25,901 nucleotides of DNA from Legionellales bacterium (GCA_012103495.1 WLWR01000001.1:1-25901); one strand, 5' to 3'; counted from the stretch's first letter, positions 13,836 to 22,173 are shown. Made by a program: numbers and translations. Notes: generated by a model not told the origin, from the letters alone.

Positions 13836-16406
13836 TCACGAAGGACCCATTCCCATCGCGATTCCAGGGGATGGGGAGGGTTTGTCAGGATCCAGTCGAA
13901 AAATTGGTGGCGTATCTTTTTCAGAGCTGCTCAAGGACCACAATTCACCGTTCACATAGCAGGGGCCGGGTTTTAAGGTAACTTTTTGAGCTGGGTTGTC
14001 GCGATCAACAACCTCAAGTGAAAGTCGTTGCTGTAGCTTTGGGATTTTCAACAATTCCTGTTTCACCGTTTCAATCAGTGAGGGTGGCTCTGCGGTGATA
14101 GTCAATGAAATAGTAGGGTTTTTTTGAGCGGTTGCTGCGTCAGGAGTGTAATATGCTCGTATCAATTCGGCCTGTATGTGTTTAGCCAGTGTCTGAATCA
14201 TCTCTCGATTCGTTAATTTAAATTTTCCCGTAGCGGGGTATGCGTTGGTGGTAATATGCGACGCAGTGTACTTCGGATTGTCACTTTCCCCGTATTGCAG
14301 GACTGGCACAAATTGCATACGAATGGGTGGTTTTTCTGTGTGTAGAATCCCTTGCTGCGGATCAATACATAATGAAGATTCACCCCAGGCCCGAAACAAA
14401 TTACACATTTCATCAAAAATAGTGTGATTGGATTGATGAAACGATGGATCCATATCGGCTGACCATTTGGCATCGTTAGGAATGGCGGATTCAATTTGAA
14501 CCTTCTGCTGTTGACGGGCGACCACTTGATTTAAATGGGCGTGTTCCCCAGAGATGGGTGCAAAGCGAGGATGCTGTGATAACCAATGTGTCAATTGGGT
14601 AAAGTTGCGAAAGGAGAATTGGTAATCGCGCGGTGAAGCCGATGATTCACAGAGGAATCTGACATTGGCTGTGGCACACAACACGTTAAATTGTTTGATA
14701 TCTTCATCGCTCATCGTGTCTGACAAGGTTAATGTGACAGCACCTGTGCCGGACACCGAAACCTTATCGACTTGTAGCCGTCCACTTTGTTCCTGAAAAA
14801 GAAGCTTGTATCTGTTATCGATAAATAATTTTTGGAGTAAGCCATGAGGCTTTAACCAGACTCTATTGAGTTTATGACGAATGTGTTCCAGTGCATGAGT
14901 GTACCCATGTTCAACACGATTTCCCTGAATCGCTTCAGTTGCTCCAGTAAGGTAAATATTTCCCCGAGTCGCTTTAGAGGTTCCTGCAAGGGTTTGAATG
15001 TCATGCAAAAGATTTTTTATCCGTTCGCCATTAAAGTCTTCAGGTTGGTTGGAAGCAGCCGATGGCAAAAGTTGGTAAAGTGCAGAAGCTGGGATTTCTA
15101 TAAGCCATTGCGTGCTGCGAAAATATTTATTGCCTTTAACTTTAGGTCTTTTATTCGCATCTTTAGGGTGTGGATAGAGTAACCGTTCTAAAAAGATTTC
15201 TGCCGTTTCTTTGCTAGGAAAAGCAATTTGCACATTCCCTATGGTGCTGATCAATGGGTTAATGGTTAGGACGCGAACCCTTTTGTTTTGGGTATGCTCG
15301 GTTGATAATTGGGCCAGATAATCATTAAAGCTAGCCGATAGTGAATTGCGATTGGTCGAAAGGGTTCTGCGTACATAGTTAATATAGTTGGATTCAGACA
15401 GGTGTGACATTGCGGTTTTATGTGCACCGGAGCTTTTATCGTCTGCTGTTGATGGGTACAGACTAAGCAGTCTGCTACGGTCAATCGTAACGTTATATTC
15501 ATTGTGTGGTGCGGATTCATCTTGTGAAACCGTTGTATCAAGTGAATTTATGGAGGCTTGTCGTACCACCGTAGTCACGTCCGTATCGGTATCACTTTTT
15601 GTTGACTGGGTATAGATGATTGCTTGGGTGGCGTTGACTCGTTCGATGAATGCACGGCGACTGCCCGCGGTTTCAAAGGTTAATTTCACAGTGCCAGGGC
15701 AAAGGGTTGGATCATCTTTGTCGGTAGTAAGAGTTTTAATTTCTGGACAGTCTGGGAATGCTTTAGAAAATTGCACATTATAGCGGGCTAGAAACGATGG
15801 ATATTGCTCGAATGTGCAATTTGCCATGGTGGAGTTTTTTGCAAGGTATAATGGAGGTGAACCGTCAGAGGACAACACTGTCTCGTCTTCGCTATCATCA
15901 TCGTCAGTAGTCAGCCCACTTTTTGTGACTTGACAGTCAAGTTCGCGGCCAAGCAGCATGTCGATAATGACGCGTTTTATAAAATTGTCAGTCGGGTAGG
16001 ACTCGCCTTCAACTTGCAATTCTTTTGCTTGAGCTAAGGCGGCTAATTGAGTCAAAGTGTCTCGCATATTTTGGAGATGTTCTTCTGGAACACCTGCTGT
16101 TGTTAATTTATCAAGCGGGAGTAAATAAATTAAGTCTGCAAAGGGCAGTGTTAACACACTTTTTTTCTGTGTAATGGCATCTTGTTGTTTGGGCTGTTGT
16201 TTAACGATTTGGTTGTGTGCGGCTTGAGCTTGCTTTGAAGTTGCAAACGTAAGTTGAAAAATTGGAGGTGAGGTTTTTTTTTCAGAGGATGAAGAAAACC
16301 AAGAAGCAGTAGGACGTTTTATTTCAAACTTTTCAACGCCCTCTGCTGTTTTATCGGTGGGAGCTAGACATAAACAACTGAGTATTTCATGAAGCTGCAT
16401 CGACAT
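13836..16406 (-). CDS. Unknown 856-aa protein with internal repeats, possible effector
   Basis: I recognise no family. There is no signal peptide or membrane helix. The protein appears to be built of repeated units. A first half, strand then helix, recurs as PPIFQLTFATSKQAQAAHNQ (47-66), GTVKLTFETAGSRRAFIERV (238-257), GNVQIAFPSKETAEIFLERL (390-409) and, weaker, GAVTLTLSDTMSDEDIKQF (555-573). A second half recurs as LTLPFADLIYLLPLD (85-99), YNVTIDRSRLLSLYPS (304-319), WLIEIPASALYQLLPS (434-449) and YQFSFRNFTQLTHWLSQ (595-611). An acidic, probably disordered loop (DDDDSEDE, 168-175) splits the units. Residues 727-804 match the C-terminal module of the neighbours. A W-S-S-S-E-K-x-T-P-P-I-F motif occurs at 36-50 and 823-836. 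A possible promoter lies at 16436-16464 and TAGG before the ATG may bind ribosomes. An effector or scaffold role is inference from context. Confidence 0.7.
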   Translation of the reverse strand: MSMQLHEILSCLCLAPTDKTAEGVEKFEIKRPTASWFSSSSEKKTSPPIFQLTFATSKQAQAAHNQIVKQQPKQQDAITQKKSVLTLPFADLIYLLPLDKLTTAGVPEEHLQNMRDTLTQLAALAQAKELQVEGESYPTDNFIKRVIIDMLLGRELDCQVTKSGLTTDDDDSEDETVLSSDGSPPLYLAKNSTMANCTFEQYPSFLARYNVQFSKAFPDCPEIKTLTTDKDDPTLCPGTVKLTFETAGSRRAFIERVNATQAIIYTQSTKSDTDTDVTTVVRQASINSLDTTVSQDESAPHNEYNVTIDRSRLLSLYPSTADDKSSGAHKTAMSHLSESNYINYVRRTLSTNRNSLSASFNDYLAQLSTEHTQNKRVRVLTINPLISTIGNVQIAFPSKETAEIFLERLLYPHPKDANKRPKVKGNKYFRSTQWLIEIPASALYQLLPSAASNQPEDFNGERIKNLLHDIQTLAGTSKATRGNIYLTGATEAIQGNRVEHGYTHALEHIRHKLNRVWLKPHGLLQKLFIDNRYKLLFQEQSGRLQVDKVSVSGTGAVTLTLSDTMSDEDIKQFNVLCATANVRFLCESSASPRDYQFSFRNFTQLTHWLSQHPRFAPISGEHAHLNQVVARQQQKVQIESAIPNDAKWSADMDPSFHQSNHTIFDEMCNLFRAWGESSLCIDPQQGILHTEKPPIRMQFVPVLQYGESDNPKYTASHITTNAYPATGKFKLTNREMIQTLAKHIQAELIRAYYTPDAATAQKNPTISLTITAEPPSLIETVKQELLKIPKLQQRLSLEVVDRDNPAQKVTLKPGPCYVNGELWSLSSSEKDTPPIFRLDPDKPSPSPGIAMGMGPS

Positions 16407-16435
16407 AATGCCAAACCTACAAATAGAAACATTAA

Positions 16436-16464
16436 AGCATAATGGTCAAATTTTAGCAAACCAA
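16436..16464 (-). promoter_or_regulatory. Possible promoter of the 856-aa gene
   Basis: On the minus strand TTGGTT (16464-16459) and TATGCT (16441-16436) are 17 bases apart, placing a start near 16429, about 23 bases before the ATG at 16406. The match is moderate and by eye. Confidence 0.35.
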
Positions 16465-16535
16465 TGCAGGGAGAATCATGTCTTGCCGAGGGGCGATTGT
16501 CCGACACGCAACCGTAAAAATAATTGTAAGGACTC

Positions 16536-16591
16536 GCCAAAGTTGACTTTCCCCCTGAGCGTTAAAATCTTGGGGAAAAGCCAGCTTTGGC
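16536..16591. repeat. Long inverted repeat, palindromic copy D of the dispersed repeat
   Basis: Left arm 16536-16554 (GCCAAAGTTGACTTTCCCC) and right arm 16572-16591 (GGGGAAAAGCCAGCTTTGGC) are near-perfect reverse complements around a 17-base loop (16555-16571). The outer 7 and inner 7 bases pair exactly, with a short imperfect middle. The right side, TTAAAATCTTGGGGAAAAGC, aligns with the minus strand of copy A. It lies between the tkt stop and the 856-aa gene, both on the minus strand, so the RNA hairpin could act as a terminator or processing site, though it lacks a run of U. Confidence 0.8.
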
Positions 16592-16632
16592 GCATCTTGA
16601 ATTGTGGTGAATAGTTACCAAAATAATAACAA

Positions 16633-18624
16633 TTACAAGCAAGCATGTACCGCTGTCACGATGGCGTCTACCGTTAGGCCAAAATGCTCAAGCAAATCCT
16701 GATAAGGGGCTGATTCACCAAATTGATGTAAACCGATCACTTGGCCGTCCAAACCAACATATTTGTACCAGTAATCTTGTGCACTGGCTTCTATCGCCAC
16801 ACGCTGGGTGATGGTGGATGGTAATACCTGCTGACGATAGTCAAGCGGTTGAGCATCAAAAACATCGGTGGATGGCATACTTACCACTCGCACCGCGATG
16901 CCTTGCTGTGCCAATTGTTCATACGCAATGACCGCCAATTCGACTTCGGATCCGGTAGCAATGAGAATGGCTTGGGGGTGATCGCTGTCACGCAAAATGT
17001 AACCACCACGTGCGATGTTGGCGACTTGTTCGGTGCTACGTGATTGGTGCGGCAACGTTTGGCGAGACAATAATAGGCTGGTTGGGCCTTGAGTGCGCTC
17101 GATGGCTGCTCGCCATGCCACGGCGGTTTCCACCTGATCGGCCGGTCGCCAGACTGACATGTTGGGGGTCAGTCGTAGCATGGCGGCGTGTTCGATGGGT
17201 TGATGGGTGGGGCCGTCTTCTCCCAAACCAATGGAGTCATGGGTATAGACGAAGATCACTCGTTTTTGCATGAGTGCGGCCAATCGGACTGCGTTACGCG
17301 CATAATCGGCGAAGACTAAAAAGGTTCCACCGTAAGGAATAAACCCACCGTATTGAGCCAAGCCATTCATAATGGCGGACATGGCAAACTCGCGTACCCC
17401 GTAGTGAAGGTAATTGCCCGCCGGCTGTTGTTTGCTGATCACTTGGCAGTGGGTTTGATTGGTATTGTTAGAACCCGTTAAATCAGCGGAGCCACCGATG
17501 AGTTCCGGCAGGATAGCGCCATACGCATTTAAACAATGTTGAGAGGCTTTGCGGGTGGCGAGATTTTGTTCTTGCTGTGCGCATTGTTGAATAAAGGCAT
17601 CGGCGGTGGCAGACCATTGGTCTGGCAATTTACCTTGTAACCGGCGTCCAAGCTCGTTGGCTAATTCTGGAAATTGTTGCTGGTAATCTTCCCACAATGC
17701 TTGCCATGCTTGCTCGGTGACATTGCCAGTTTCTTTCGCATCCCAAGCGCTGTAAATAGCCGATGGAATTTCAAAAGGGGAATGTGTCCATCCCAATTGT
17801 TGACGTGCTGCGGCGATTTCCGCATCACCCAAAGGTGCACCATGGGTTTTTTCACTGCCGGCGAGATTGGGTGAGCCAAAACCAATAATGGTTTTACAAC
17901 AGATCAGCGTGGGTTGTTCAGCTTGGCAACGCGCTTGTTCAATGGCTTGGTGAATGGCGTCGCTGTCATGCCCATCGACATTGGTAATGACTTGCCACCC
18001 ATATGCTTGAAACCGTTGAACTGTATCGTCGGTAAACCAACCGGTCACATCACCATCGATGGAAATGCCATTGTCATCGTAAAATACAATTAATTTACCC
18101 AGTCCCAACGTTCCCGCCAAAGAGCAGGCTTCGTGAGAAATGCCTTCCATCAAACAGCCATCGCCAGCGAAGACATACGTATAATGATCGATTACTGGAA
18201 AATGTTCCCGATTGTATTGCGCTGCCAACGCACGTTCGCCAATGGCCATGCCCACACCATTGGCTAACCCTTGTCCCAAAGGGCCCGTTGTGGTTTCAAC
18301 ACCTGGGGTATAACCGTATTCTGGATGGCCGGGGGTGGCGGAATGTAATTGACGAAATTGTTTTAATTCCGTCAACGGTAAATTGTAACCGGATAAATGC
18401 AGCAAAGCATATTGCAACATGGCGCCGTGGCCGTTGGATAAGACAAACCGATCTCGATTGCACCATTGAGGATTTTGTGGATTGTGGACTAAAAAATCAT
18501 TCCATAAAACTTCTGCAATATCCGCCATTCCCATTGGCATACCGGGATGTCCGGAGTTGGCTTGTTGGACAGCGTCCATACTCAAAGCGCGAATGGCGTT
18601 GGCTAAATCTCGGCGAACAGGCAT
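16633..18624 (-). CDS. tkt: Transketolase
   Basis: Transketolase moves two-carbon units between sugar phosphates in the non-oxidative pentose phosphate pathway using thiamine diphosphate. I chose the ATG at 18624 (MPVRRDLANAIRALSMDAVQ), which has GGGAGA about 8 bases upstream and gives 663 residues, the same length as E. coli TktA, with the ThDP motif GDGCLMEG at 154-161 as in E. coli. The frame extends to 18666 but that start is unsupported. Other family marks are SGHPGMPMGMADIAEVLW, TPGHPEYGYTPGVETTTGPL, SEKTHGAPLG, the pyrimidine-domain YTHDSIGLGEDGPTHQPIEH and ATGSEVELA. The gene stands alone; gapA, pgk or fba, common partners in gammaproteobacteria, are not next to it. Downstream is the long inverted repeat at 16536-16591. 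Confidence 0.97.
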   Translation of the reverse strand: MPVRRDLANAIRALSMDAVQQANSGHPGMPMGMADIAEVLWNDFLVHNPQNPQWCNRDRFVLSNGHGAMLQYALLHLSGYNLPLTELKQFRQLHSATPGHPEYGYTPGVETTTGPLGQGLANGVGMAIGERALAAQYNREHFPVIDHYTYVFAGDGCLMEGISHEACSLAGTLGLGKLIVFYDDNGISIDGDVTGWFTDDTVQRFQAYGWQVITNVDGHDSDAIHQAIEQARCQAEQPTLICCKTIIGFGSPNLAGSEKTHGAPLGDAEIAAARQQLGWTHSPFEIPSAIYSAWDAKETGNVTEQAWQALWEDYQQQFPELANELGRRLQGKLPDQWSATADAFIQQCAQQEQNLATRKASQHCLNAYGAILPELIGGSADLTGSNNTNQTHCQVISKQQPAGNYLHYGVREFAMSAIMNGLAQYGGFIPYGGTFLVFADYARNAVRLAALMQKRVIFVYTHDSIGLGEDGPTHQPIEHAAMLRLTPNMSVWRPADQVETAVAWRAAIERTQGPTSLLLSRQTLPHQSRSTEQVANIARGGYILRDSDHPQAILIATGSEVELAVIAYEQLAQQGIAVRVVSMPSTDVFDAQPLDYRQQVLPSTITQRVAIEASAQDYWYKYVGLDGQVIGLHQFGESAPYQDLLEHFGLTVDAIVTAVHACL

Positions 18625-18779
18625 TGATGATGATCTCCCACACAGCGTTAAATTAAAAGCGGGCATTTTACGCCATTCCAGCGTGGTACGCTATGAGCAG
18701 ATGGATGGTTTTTGAGCTTTTTCATTGATTTTAAATCTTTGTATGAAGTGGCAAACAAGATTAAAAAGGGGGGATGGTT

Positions 18780-18820
18780 GAGGTTTCGCCTCGGTTTGTT
18801 ACCATGCGAGGATTGTTTTT
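18780..18820 (+). promoter_or_regulatory. Possible alternative hairpins in the rsmE leader
   Basis: GAGG (18780-18783) can pair with CCTC (18789-18792), while CCTCG (18789-18793) can instead pair with CGAGG (18807-18811), which is followed by ATTGTTTTT. The two pairings exclude each other, as in attenuators, but the stems are only 4-5 bp. This is weak evidence. Confidence 0.2.
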
Positions 18821-18835
18821 ACTGTTACTTTTGTC

Positions 18836-19555
18836 ATGCCCCGAGTTTATTGTCCTATGCTGTTAACCGTTGGTGAAACCGTGATGTTGCCCGATTTGGC
18901 GGCGCATCACTTGTTGCATGTGCTGCGGTTGGGGCATGGAGATGCGTTGACTTTGTTTAACAATCAAGGCGGTGAATATGCCGCGCAAATTTTACAAACA
19001 TCTCGGCGCACGGTTACGGTGCAAATACAAGCGCATCATTCAATCGAGCGTGAATCGAATGTATCGGTGCATTTAGGCCAAGTCATTAGCAAGGGCGATC
19101 GTATGGATTGGTTGTTGCAAAAAGTCACAGAATTGGGTGTGAGTGTGGTGACACCGCTGATGAGTCAACGGTGTAATGTAAAGCTGGATCCGCAACGGTT
19201 GTTGAAACGACAAATGCATTGGTTGGGGGTGATCGCCAGTGCTTGCGAACAGTGCGGTCGCAATCGATTGCCGCAATTAAATCCGGTCATCTCTCTGGCG
19301 GAATGGGTGCCACACACTGAGCAAGCGACTTGTTTTGTCTTGCAACCATCGATGTGTAAAACCGACTTGGCGCAATGGGAACAGCCTCGATGCGTGCGTT
19401 TGTTGGTGGGGCCTGAAGGTGGTTTGACAGATCACGAAATAGCTTTGGCCAAGCAACACCAATACCATGATCTTAGTTTGGGACCAAGGGTGTTACGCAC
19501 AGAGACGGCTGGCATTACGGCGGTGGCATGGTGCCAATATCAATGGGATCGATAA
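18836..19555 (+). CDS. rsmE: 16S rRNA m3U1498 methyltransferase
   Basis: RsmE methylates N3 of U1498 in 16S rRNA using SAM. The 239-residue protein has the family's N-terminal PUA-like domain (HHLLHVLRLGHGDALTLFNN, 24-43) and a SPOUT methyltransferase domain with KGDRMDWLLQKVTELGV, SACEQCGRNRLP, LVGPEGGLTDHEI and the knot motif LGPRVLRTETA near the C-terminus. Length matches the usual 240-245. The start at 18836 (MPRVYCPMLL) agrees with the family, although no clear Shine-Dalgarno sequence is visible. It is divergent from tkt across a 211-base region and convergent with efp, 63 bases away. The gene often neighbours gshB in gammaproteobacteria, but that is not the case here. Confidence 0.96.
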   Translation: MPRVYCPMLLTVGETVMLPDLAAHHLLHVLRLGHGDALTLFNNQGGEYAAQILQTSRRTVTVQIQAHHSIERESNVSVHLGQVISKGDRMDWLLQKVTELGVSVVTPLMSQRCNVKLDPQRLLKRQMHWLGVIASACEQCGRNRLPQLNPVISLAEWVPHTEQATCFVLQPSMCKTDLAQWEQPRCVRLLVGPEGGLTDHEIALAKQHQYHDLSLGPRVLRTETAGITAVAWCQYQWDR

Positions 19556-19618
19556 CCGGTCCTATTTTATTTGAAAATGTGAGCAGGTTTACCGTTGCGC
19601 CAAGGCATTACCATTCAG

Positions 19619-20188
19619 CTATTCTTTGGCTCGCCCAACGTATTCGCCGCTGCGGGTATCGACTTTGATTACTTCGTCGGTTTGAATAAACAAAGGAACG
19701 CGTACCACGGCGCCGGTTTCTAGCGTGGCGGGCTTGCTACCACCACCGGAAGTATCACCTTTAAGCCCGGGATCGGTTTCGGTGATGGTCAGTAAAACAA
19801 AGTTTGGTGGTGTTACCAATAAGGGTGCGCCATTCCATAAAGTGACTGTACAAACGTCTTGTTCTTTAAGCCAGACTTTGGCTTCCTCCATGGCCTCGGC
19901 TTCGGCGGCATATTGTTCGAACGTATTGGGTTCCATGAAATGCCAGTGCTCACCATCGGTGTATAAATATTGCATTTCAATGTCGCTGACATCGGCTGCT
20001 TCTACCGTCTCGCCGGATTTGAATGTGCGTTCCACCACACGACCCGTTTTTAAATTGCGGACTTTGATTCGAGTAAACGCCTGCCCTTTGCCAGGTTTGA
20101 CAAAGTCGCACTCGACGATCGAGCATGGCGCATTGTCGAGCATGATTTTTAAACCGGATTTAAATTGATTCGTTGCATAGGTTGCCAT
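19619..20188 (-). CDS. efp: Elongation factor P
   Basis: EF-P enters the ribosome between the P and E sites and relieves stalling on polyproline. The 189-residue length and three-domain layout are standard: KOW-like N-terminal domain, then two OB folds, with the end motif IKVDTRSGEYVGRAKE. The modified residue is lysine, K34 in KPGKGQAF, matching EF-P types that receive beta-lysine through EpmA/EpmB. This agrees with epmB being next door and divergent. The neighbourhood contains polyproline-bearing proteins, for example the VgrG-like tail (VPPPLF) and the EpmB N-terminus (LPPPQQ). The ATG starts at 20188. The epmA gene is not in the window. Confidence 0.97.
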   Translation of the reverse strand: MATYATNQFKSGLKIMLDNAPCSIVECDFVKPGKGQAFTRIKVRNLKTGRVVERTFKSGETVEAADVSDIEMQYLYTDGEHWHFMEPNTFEQYAAEAEAMEEAKVWLKEQDVCTVTLWNGAPLLVTPPNFVLLTITETDPGLKGDTSGGGSKPATLETGAVVRVPLFIQTDEVIKVDTRSGEYVGRAKE

Positions 20189-20216
20189 TATGATCTTGCA
20201 CTACGATGTTTTTAAA

Positions 20217-21236
20217 ATGGTGCTTATGATAACGCGATTGCCCCCGCCGCAACAAGCAGAGGATTGGCAACAACAATTGGTTGATGGGTTTACCGATGTG
20301 TCTGCTTTGTTGACTTTTTTAAATTTGCCAGAAGACGCCTTTGCTCAACAGGTGGAACGATCGTTTCCTTTGCGTGTGCCGCGCGCGTTTGCTGTGCGAA
20401 TGTGCAAAGGCGATAGGAACGATCCTTTGTTGCGTCAAGTGTTGCCAGTGGGTGATGAGACGAATCGAGTACCGGGTTTTTCATTGGATCCTTTGTCAGA
20501 GAAACAACACAATCCTCAACCTGGAATTTTGCACAAATATCAAGGTCGCGCTTTGGTGACATTAACCGGTGTTTGTGCGGTGCATTGTCGATATTGTTTT
20601 CGGCGACATTTTCCATATGCTGATAATCAAGTGGGACGCAAACATTGGCCGGATATTTTGGCGTATTTGCAAGCGCACCCACAGATTCATGAAGTTATTT
20701 TAAGCGGTGGTGATCCGTTGATGGTGCAAGACGCCATTTTGCAAGCGTTCATTGAACAGTTAAAACAATTGCCGCAAGTCACCACGCTGCGCATTCATTC
20801 AAGATTGCCGATTGTGTTGCCGGATCGAGTGACACCGGCGTTGGGTCGCTTGTTGGCCGACAGTGGGCTGCGTGTGGTAATGGTCAGTCATTGCAATCAT
20901 CCACAAGAAATTGATGAATCGGTGGCGCGCGCGGCCCACTTGTTGCGTGCGCATCAAATTCATTTGTTGAATCAAGCGGTGTTGCTGCGTGGGGTCAATG
21001 ATGAAGCGCAGACCCTGGTGCAATTGAGCAAACGATTGTGGGAAATTGATACGCTGCCGTATTACTTGCATGTATTGGATCAAGTGCACGGGGCGGCCCA
21101 TTTTGCTGTTTGTTTATCGGTTGCCAAACAATTATTGCAAACCATGCTTGGGCAATTACCTGGTTATTTGGTGCCTAAGCTAGTGCGAGAAGAAGCCGGC
21201 GCCGCTAGCAAAATACTTATTTCACTCGAGCAATAA
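20217..21236 (+). CDS. epmB: EF-P beta-lysylation protein EpmB (radical SAM lysine 2,3-aminomutase)
   Basis: EpmB converts (S)-alpha-lysine to (R)-beta-lysine, which EpmA attaches to EF-P Lys34. The radical SAM cluster motif CxxxCxxC is CAVHCRYC, preceded by LHKYQGRALVTLTGV and followed by FRRHFPYADNQ, as in E. coli EpmB. SGGDPL, RIHSRLPIVLPDRVTP and YYLHVLDQVHGAAHF are family motifs, and the PLP-binding lysine is expected in GYLVPKLVRE near the C-terminus. The frame is open from an ATG at 20190, one base from the divergent efp start. Comparison with the E. coli N-terminus favours an ATG at 20217 or 20226; none has a clear Shine-Dalgarno sequence, and I list 20217. The 3' end overlaps the convergent gene at 21217 by 20 bases. 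Confidence 0.94.
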   Translation: MVLMITRLPPPQQAEDWQQQLVDGFTDVSALLTFLNLPEDAFAQQVERSFPLRVPRAFAVRMCKGDRNDPLLRQVLPVGDETNRVPGFSLDPLSEKQHNPQPGILHKYQGRALVTLTGVCAVHCRYCFRRHFPYADNQVGRKHWPDILAYLQAHPQIHEVILSGGDPLMVQDAILQAFIEQLKQLPQVTTLRIHSRLPIVLPDRVTPALGRLLADSGLRVVMVSHCNHPQEIDESVARAAHLLRAHQIHLLNQAVLLRGVNDEAQTLVQLSKRLWEIDTLPYYLHVLDQVHGAAHFAVCLSVAKQLLQTMLGQLPGYLVPKLVREEAGAASKILISLEQ

Positions 21237-22173
21237 GGGCTGTTTGATCACCGCGTATGGCTTGTTCTATGCCATCGAAGTTTAACACCGAACCATCGCG
21301 AGCCATGAAACTGGCGTGAAATTGAGGCGTGGTGAAAAAATAAATATTGCTTTCATCATAAGCCACCGCGTTTTGATTGTCGGTGACTTGAATTTCTGCC
21401 AGTGCGCGTTCATAGGTTTTTACGTAGGCTTCGCGCGTGCGTAAAAAACGGGCGTTGAGTTGGGCGTTGCCTTGCAATAAGGCCACCAAACGATCAGCGA
21501 CGCCAGCCAGGGTGACGGTGGATTGGTTGTGTGCTTCAATACGTAAACCATAGCTGTCTAACCAATACAGATCTAAATGAGCTTTGTCATACAATTCAAT
21601 GCTATCGACTACGGCCATGCCTCGCAGGATGACGGCTGCTTGGTCGCGAATGCGCAAAGTCATGGAGCGGCTGCTTACCTCATGAATGGTCAATGCTGTT
21701 TTGCCGCCGATGTCTAGGTGACGCAAACCAAATTTGCCGGTTAAGGTGACGGCGCCTTCGCCGCCTGTCGTAATGTCCAGCAATGCGCTGTTCCAGGCGT
21801 TGACAGTCAAATTGCCGAACGCTTGCCAATGAATGCTGTGTAAGTTTTGCATATAGACTACGGCTTCCAGCACTTGGCCTTCGGGCACGACGACATTTAA
21901 TTGGAATTCATCCAGTTGTACGGTTGTTTTCGTCACTTGTTCGGTAGGGCCGGTGAGCCGAATCGCATGTTTGTCTGAGCGCACGATTTTTACATTGACG
22001 GGTCCGATGACAAACAATCCTTGAAAGGCTTGCAAATCATGTGTGATGTCTGTGGTGGGTGGGACAATGGCCTCGGTGGGTGTTGATTCAGCGACATAGC
22101 GTGCCGCATGAGCTTGAAAAACGCCAAAGACAACGGCAAAGATGAAGATTGCGATGGACAGCCAGTTGGTCAT
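21217..22173 (-). CDS. Exported GIN-domain-like (DUF2807 type) beta-helix protein
   Basis: The 318-residue protein has a clear N-terminal signal peptide (MTNWLSIAIFIFAVVFGVFQ, cleavage probably after AHA). From about residue 45 it shows repeating short beta-strands typical of GIN / putative auto-transporter adhesin head domains: LQAFQGLFVIGPVNVKIVRS, HAIRLTGPTEQVTKTTVQL, LTVNAWNSALLDITTGGEGA, LRHLDIGGKTALTIHEVSSR, MTLRIRDQAAVILRGMAVVD. These end in a strand-like tail without transmembrane segments. GIN proteins are exported or cell-envelope proteins of unknown biochemical role. Its stop overlaps the epmB 3' end by 20 bases in convergent orientation. Upstream lie repeat copy B and the fbpC end, and it may be read from an independent promoter. 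The fold assignment is from pattern, not from a family search. Confidence 0.7.
   Translation of the reverse strand: MTNWLSIAIFIFAVVFGVFQAHAARYVAESTPTEAIVPPTTDITHDLQAFQGLFVIGPVNVKIVRSDKHAIRLTGPTEQVTKTTVQLDEFQLNVVVPEGQVLEAVVYMQNLHSIHWQAFGNLTVNAWNSALLDITTGGEGAVTLTGKFGLRHLDIGGKTALTIHEVSSRSMTLRIRDQAAVILRGMAVVDSIELYDKAHLDLYWLDSYGLRIEAHNQSTVTLAGVADRLVALLQGNAQLNARFLRTREAYVKTYERALAEIQVTDNQNAVAYDESNIYFFTTPQFHASFMARDGSVLNFDGIEQAIRGDQTALIARVK

Noticed and set aside
13810..13850. TTCGT-GAA-ACGAA hairpin at the stop of the 856-aa gene as a terminator
   Set aside because: The stem is 5 bp, overlaps the stop codon and has no U-tract after it on the minus strand.
16408..16614. 68-codon plus-strand frame between tkt and the 856-aa gene
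   Set aside because: It runs through the long palindrome and lies opposite the likely promoter of the 856-aa gene; composition is not gene-like.
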